64,000 nt of DNA from Alphaproteobacteria bacterium GM202ARS2 (lineage in GTDB: Bacteria > Pseudomonadota > Alphaproteobacteria > GM7ARS4): positions 35,623-99,622 of the forward strand of contig JACONH010000004.1 of assembly GCA_014323835.1 (NCBI GenBank). The letters are read 5' to 3'. The position numbers and the translations under genes were made by a program. Each line of letters starts with the position of its first letter. The first letter of the stretch is position 1. The notes under the pieces are model-generated. The model ran no database searches and was not told the DNA's origin. It was given only the letters and a program-made list of their open reading frames with translations. Shown piece by piece: positions 62,424 to 64,000 of this stretch.

Positions 62424-63752
62424 ATGAGTCAGGAAGAGACATTTTTTTCGCCGCGGGAGATTATCTCGGAGCTGAATCGTTTTATTGTGGGGCAGGAGGA
62501 AGCGAAGCGGGCGGTTGCCATTGCTTTGCGTAATCGCTGGCGGCGGCAACGGGTTAAGGGCGACCTACACAAAGAGATTCTGCCGAAGAACTTGCTGATG
62601 ATGGGGCCCACAGGTGTGGGTAAGACGGAGATTGCGCGGCGTTTGGCGTTGCTGGCGCGCTCGCCGTTTATTAAGGTTGAGGCGACCAAGTATACGGAAG
62701 TGGGCTATGTGGGTAGGGACGTGGAACAAATTATACGTGATTTACTTAAAGTTGCATTGAACATGGAGCGACAGAATCAGCGTCATAGGGTGCGTCCGCA
62801 GGCGGAACTGAATGTGGAGAGGCGTTTGGTGCAGGCGTTACAGAAAAAAGACCAGCAGGCGGGGCGATCTCCAGAGGACGTGCGTCAGGCGTTACGGCAG
62901 GGTGGTTTGGATAACGAGCGTATCCAGCTGGAGGTGACGGAAAGTGCGCCGGCTGGTATGCCGATGATGGATGTGCCGGGGATGCCGGGGGCACAGATGG
63001 GCATGATTAATTTGGGGGATATGTTGAGTAAGGTGATGGGGGGGACAAAGAAGAGGGAGCGCACGATGACGGTTAAGGAGGCACGTAAGGTTCTTTTGAA
63101 TGAAGAGAGCGATAAGCTTATCGATGAGGATGCGATTGTGCGTCAGGCGATAACGTCTGTTGAGGAAAATGGCATTGTTTTTATTGATGAAATCGACAAA
63201 ATCTGTGCGTCGAGTGAGCGTCGTAGTGGTGATGTGAGTCGTGAGGGTGTGCAGCGTGATTTGTTGCCGTTGATAGAGGGTACTTTGGTGAATACGCCGC
63301 AGGGTGCGGTGAAGACGGATCATATTTTGTTTATAGCGTCTGGTGCTTTTCATTTTTCGAAGCCGTCGGACTTGATGCCTGAGTTGCAGGGTCGTTTGCC
63401 GGTGCGGGTGCGTTTGGAGTCGTTGGGTCGGGGTGATTTTGTTCGTATTTTGACGGAGCCGGAGAATAATTTGGTTCGGCAGTATCAGGCATTGATGGCG
63501 ACGGAGGATGTTACGTTGGAGATGACGAAGGATGCGATAGAGACGATTGCTGATATATCGACGAAGGTGAATGCGGGTGTGGAGGATATAGGGGCGCGTC
63601 GTTTGCATACGATTATGGAGAAGGTTTTGGAGAATATTAGTTTTGCGGCGGGTGATGGTAAGGAGAAGCGTTATGAGGTGGATGGTGATTATGTGCGGGC
63701 GCATTTGGGGGAGTTGGCGGATGATCAGGATTTGTCGCGTTTTATTTTGTAG
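62424..63752 (+). CDS. hslU: ATP-dependent protease ATPase subunit HslU
   Basis: 442 residues from ATG 62424 (TTG 62421 also in frame). AAA+ unfoldase: Walker [17 protein letters not shown], Walker [14 protein letters not shown], the I-domain insert (about 110-230), sensor region [26 protein letters not shown] and the C-terminal DLSRFIL whose end docks into HslV. Recognises and unfolds substrates such as misfolded proteins. Very G/T-rich coding strand. Confidence 0.98.
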   Translation: MSQEETFFSPREIISELNRFIVGQEEAKRAVAIALRNRWRRQRVKGDLHKEILPKNLLMMGPTGVGKTEIARRLALLARSPFIKVEATKYTEVGYVGRDVEQIIRDLLKVALNMERQNQRHRVRPQAELNVERRLVQALQKKDQQAGRSPEDVRQALRQGGLDNERIQLEVTESAPAGMPMMDVPGMPGAQMGMINLGDMLSKVMGGTKKRERTMTVKEARKVLLNEESDKLIDEDAIVRQAITSVEENGIVFIDEIDKICASSERRSGDVSREGVQRDLLPLIEGTLVNTPQGAVKTDHILFIASGAFHFSKPSDLMPELQGRLPVRVRLESLGRGDFVRILTEPENNLVRQYQALMATEDVTLEMTKDAIETIADISTKVNAGVEDIGARRLHTIMEKVLENISFAAGDGKEKRYEVDGDYVRAHLGELADDQDLSRFIL

Positions 63753-63768
63753 GGGGAAATGTGTCGAA

Positions 63769-63784
63769 TGTTTCTCGTGAAACA
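63769..63784. promoter_or_regulatory. parS-like site 1
   Basis: TGTTTCTCGTGAAACA, one base away from the bacterial parS consensus TGTTTCACGTGAAACA, 16 bases after the hslU stop. Expected binding site of the chromosome-segregation protein ParB. Confidence 0.85.
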
Positions 63785-63811
63785 ATTCCTATGGGGGATG
63801 TTTTTTTTCGA

Positions 63812-63827
63812 TGTTTCGCGCGAAACA
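63812..63827. promoter_or_regulatory. parS-like site 2
   Basis: TGTTTCGCGCGAAACA, a perfect palindrome differing from the consensus only in the two central arms positions; 43 bases after site 1. Confidence 0.8.
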
Positions 63828-63871
63828 ATTGCTATGGGGAGGTTTTGGGGGATGGTGTGATTTTTTCGCGA

Positions 63872-63887
63872 TGTTTCTCGTGAAACA
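63872..63887. promoter_or_regulatory. parS-like site 3
   Basis: TGTTTCTCGTGAAACA, identical to site 1, 60 bases after site 2. Sites 2 and 3 share downstream flanking sequence (CTATGGGG then GGTTTTGGGGGATGGTG), so the array grew by duplication. Confidence 0.85.
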
Positions 63888-63937
63888 ATTTCTATGGGGC
63901 GGTTTTGGGGGATGGTGCATGTGAAAAAAAGTAACGA

Positions 63938-63953
63938 TGTTTCACGTGAAACA
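63938..63953. promoter_or_regulatory. parS site 4, exact consensus
   Basis: TGTTTCACGTGAAACA, identical to the canonical parS. 66 bases after site 3. The last 47 bases of the window beyond it hold no gene; a motif ATATTTTAAGTT at 63983-63994 differs by one base from the repeat core found before the gene at 49953. Confidence 0.93.
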
Positions 63954-64000
63954 ATTTTTAGGGTGGTTTTTTTGGGTGTTTGATATTTTAAGTTTTCTGT

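Overview
This 64 kb window is chromosomal DNA of an alphaproteobacterium. The evidence is gene order: MJ0042 zinc-ribbon gene/ftsE/ftsX, tim44/mltA/smr, prs/rplY/pth/ychF, rpsP/trmD/rplS/leuCDB/asd, sdhCDAB, fur/olsB/olsA/phoH/ybeY/corC/lnt/metK/trmB, and three-subunit transhydrogenase genes. The genome is compact: many genes overlap by 1 or 4 bases, few gaps exceed 150 bases, and no phage, IS element or CRISPR array was seen. Leucine, purine and one-carbon genes and a full succinate dehydrogenase suggest a self-sufficient cell. Genus or species cannot be named from the sequence alone.

Layout. 0-6.3 kb is mostly minus-strand housekeeping: an edge-truncated aldehyde dehydrogenase, tRNA-Gln, a urate-oxidase-N-type membrane protein, a DUF4399 secreted protein, trxB (plus strand), panE, purM-purN. 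6.3-9.5 kb holds a 64-bp tandem duplication, a solitary beta-class DNA methyltransferase, a DUF2066 protein, a CDP-alcohol phosphatidyltransferase and an 18-bp tandem repeat. 9.5-17.9 kb holds an aldo/keto reductase, a Bax-inhibitor-1 protein, and a six-gene minus-strand run (zinc-ribbon protein, pntAA-AB-B, dgkA, and a lipid-dependent phosphotransferase with an extra C-terminal domain). 18-21 kb has ftsEX, plsC and rpoH. From 21.5 to 52.6 kb everything is on the plus strand: envelope and lipoprotein genes, translation genes, leucine and aspartate pathway genes, a respiratory/TCA block (mesaconyl-CoA hydratase-like gene, sdhCDAB, acnA, fur), ornithine-lipid-type acyltransferases and phoH-ybeY-corC-lnt. 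52.6-64 kb has glnE, a giant AsmA-like protein, tyrS, fhs and hslVU, and ends in four parS-like palindromes.

The most interesting region is 49.68-50.63 kb. Between lnt and metK, where relatives usually carry a small XRE regulator, there is an array of phased direct and inverted repeats (core ATACTTTAAG), a very A/T-rich stretch, a likely promoter, and a 226-residue protein I cannot assign. It could be an autoregulated operator with its regulator, or an iteron-like replication element; the parS cluster 14 kb away and the very strong G/T bias of the plus strand to its right keep an origin-proximal reading open. Other points: rimM and miaB are missing from their usual places, the fhs leader is packed with G-runs, and a sulfatase-fold phospholipid transferase is paired with diacylglycerol kinase, which fits recycling of its lipid by-product.
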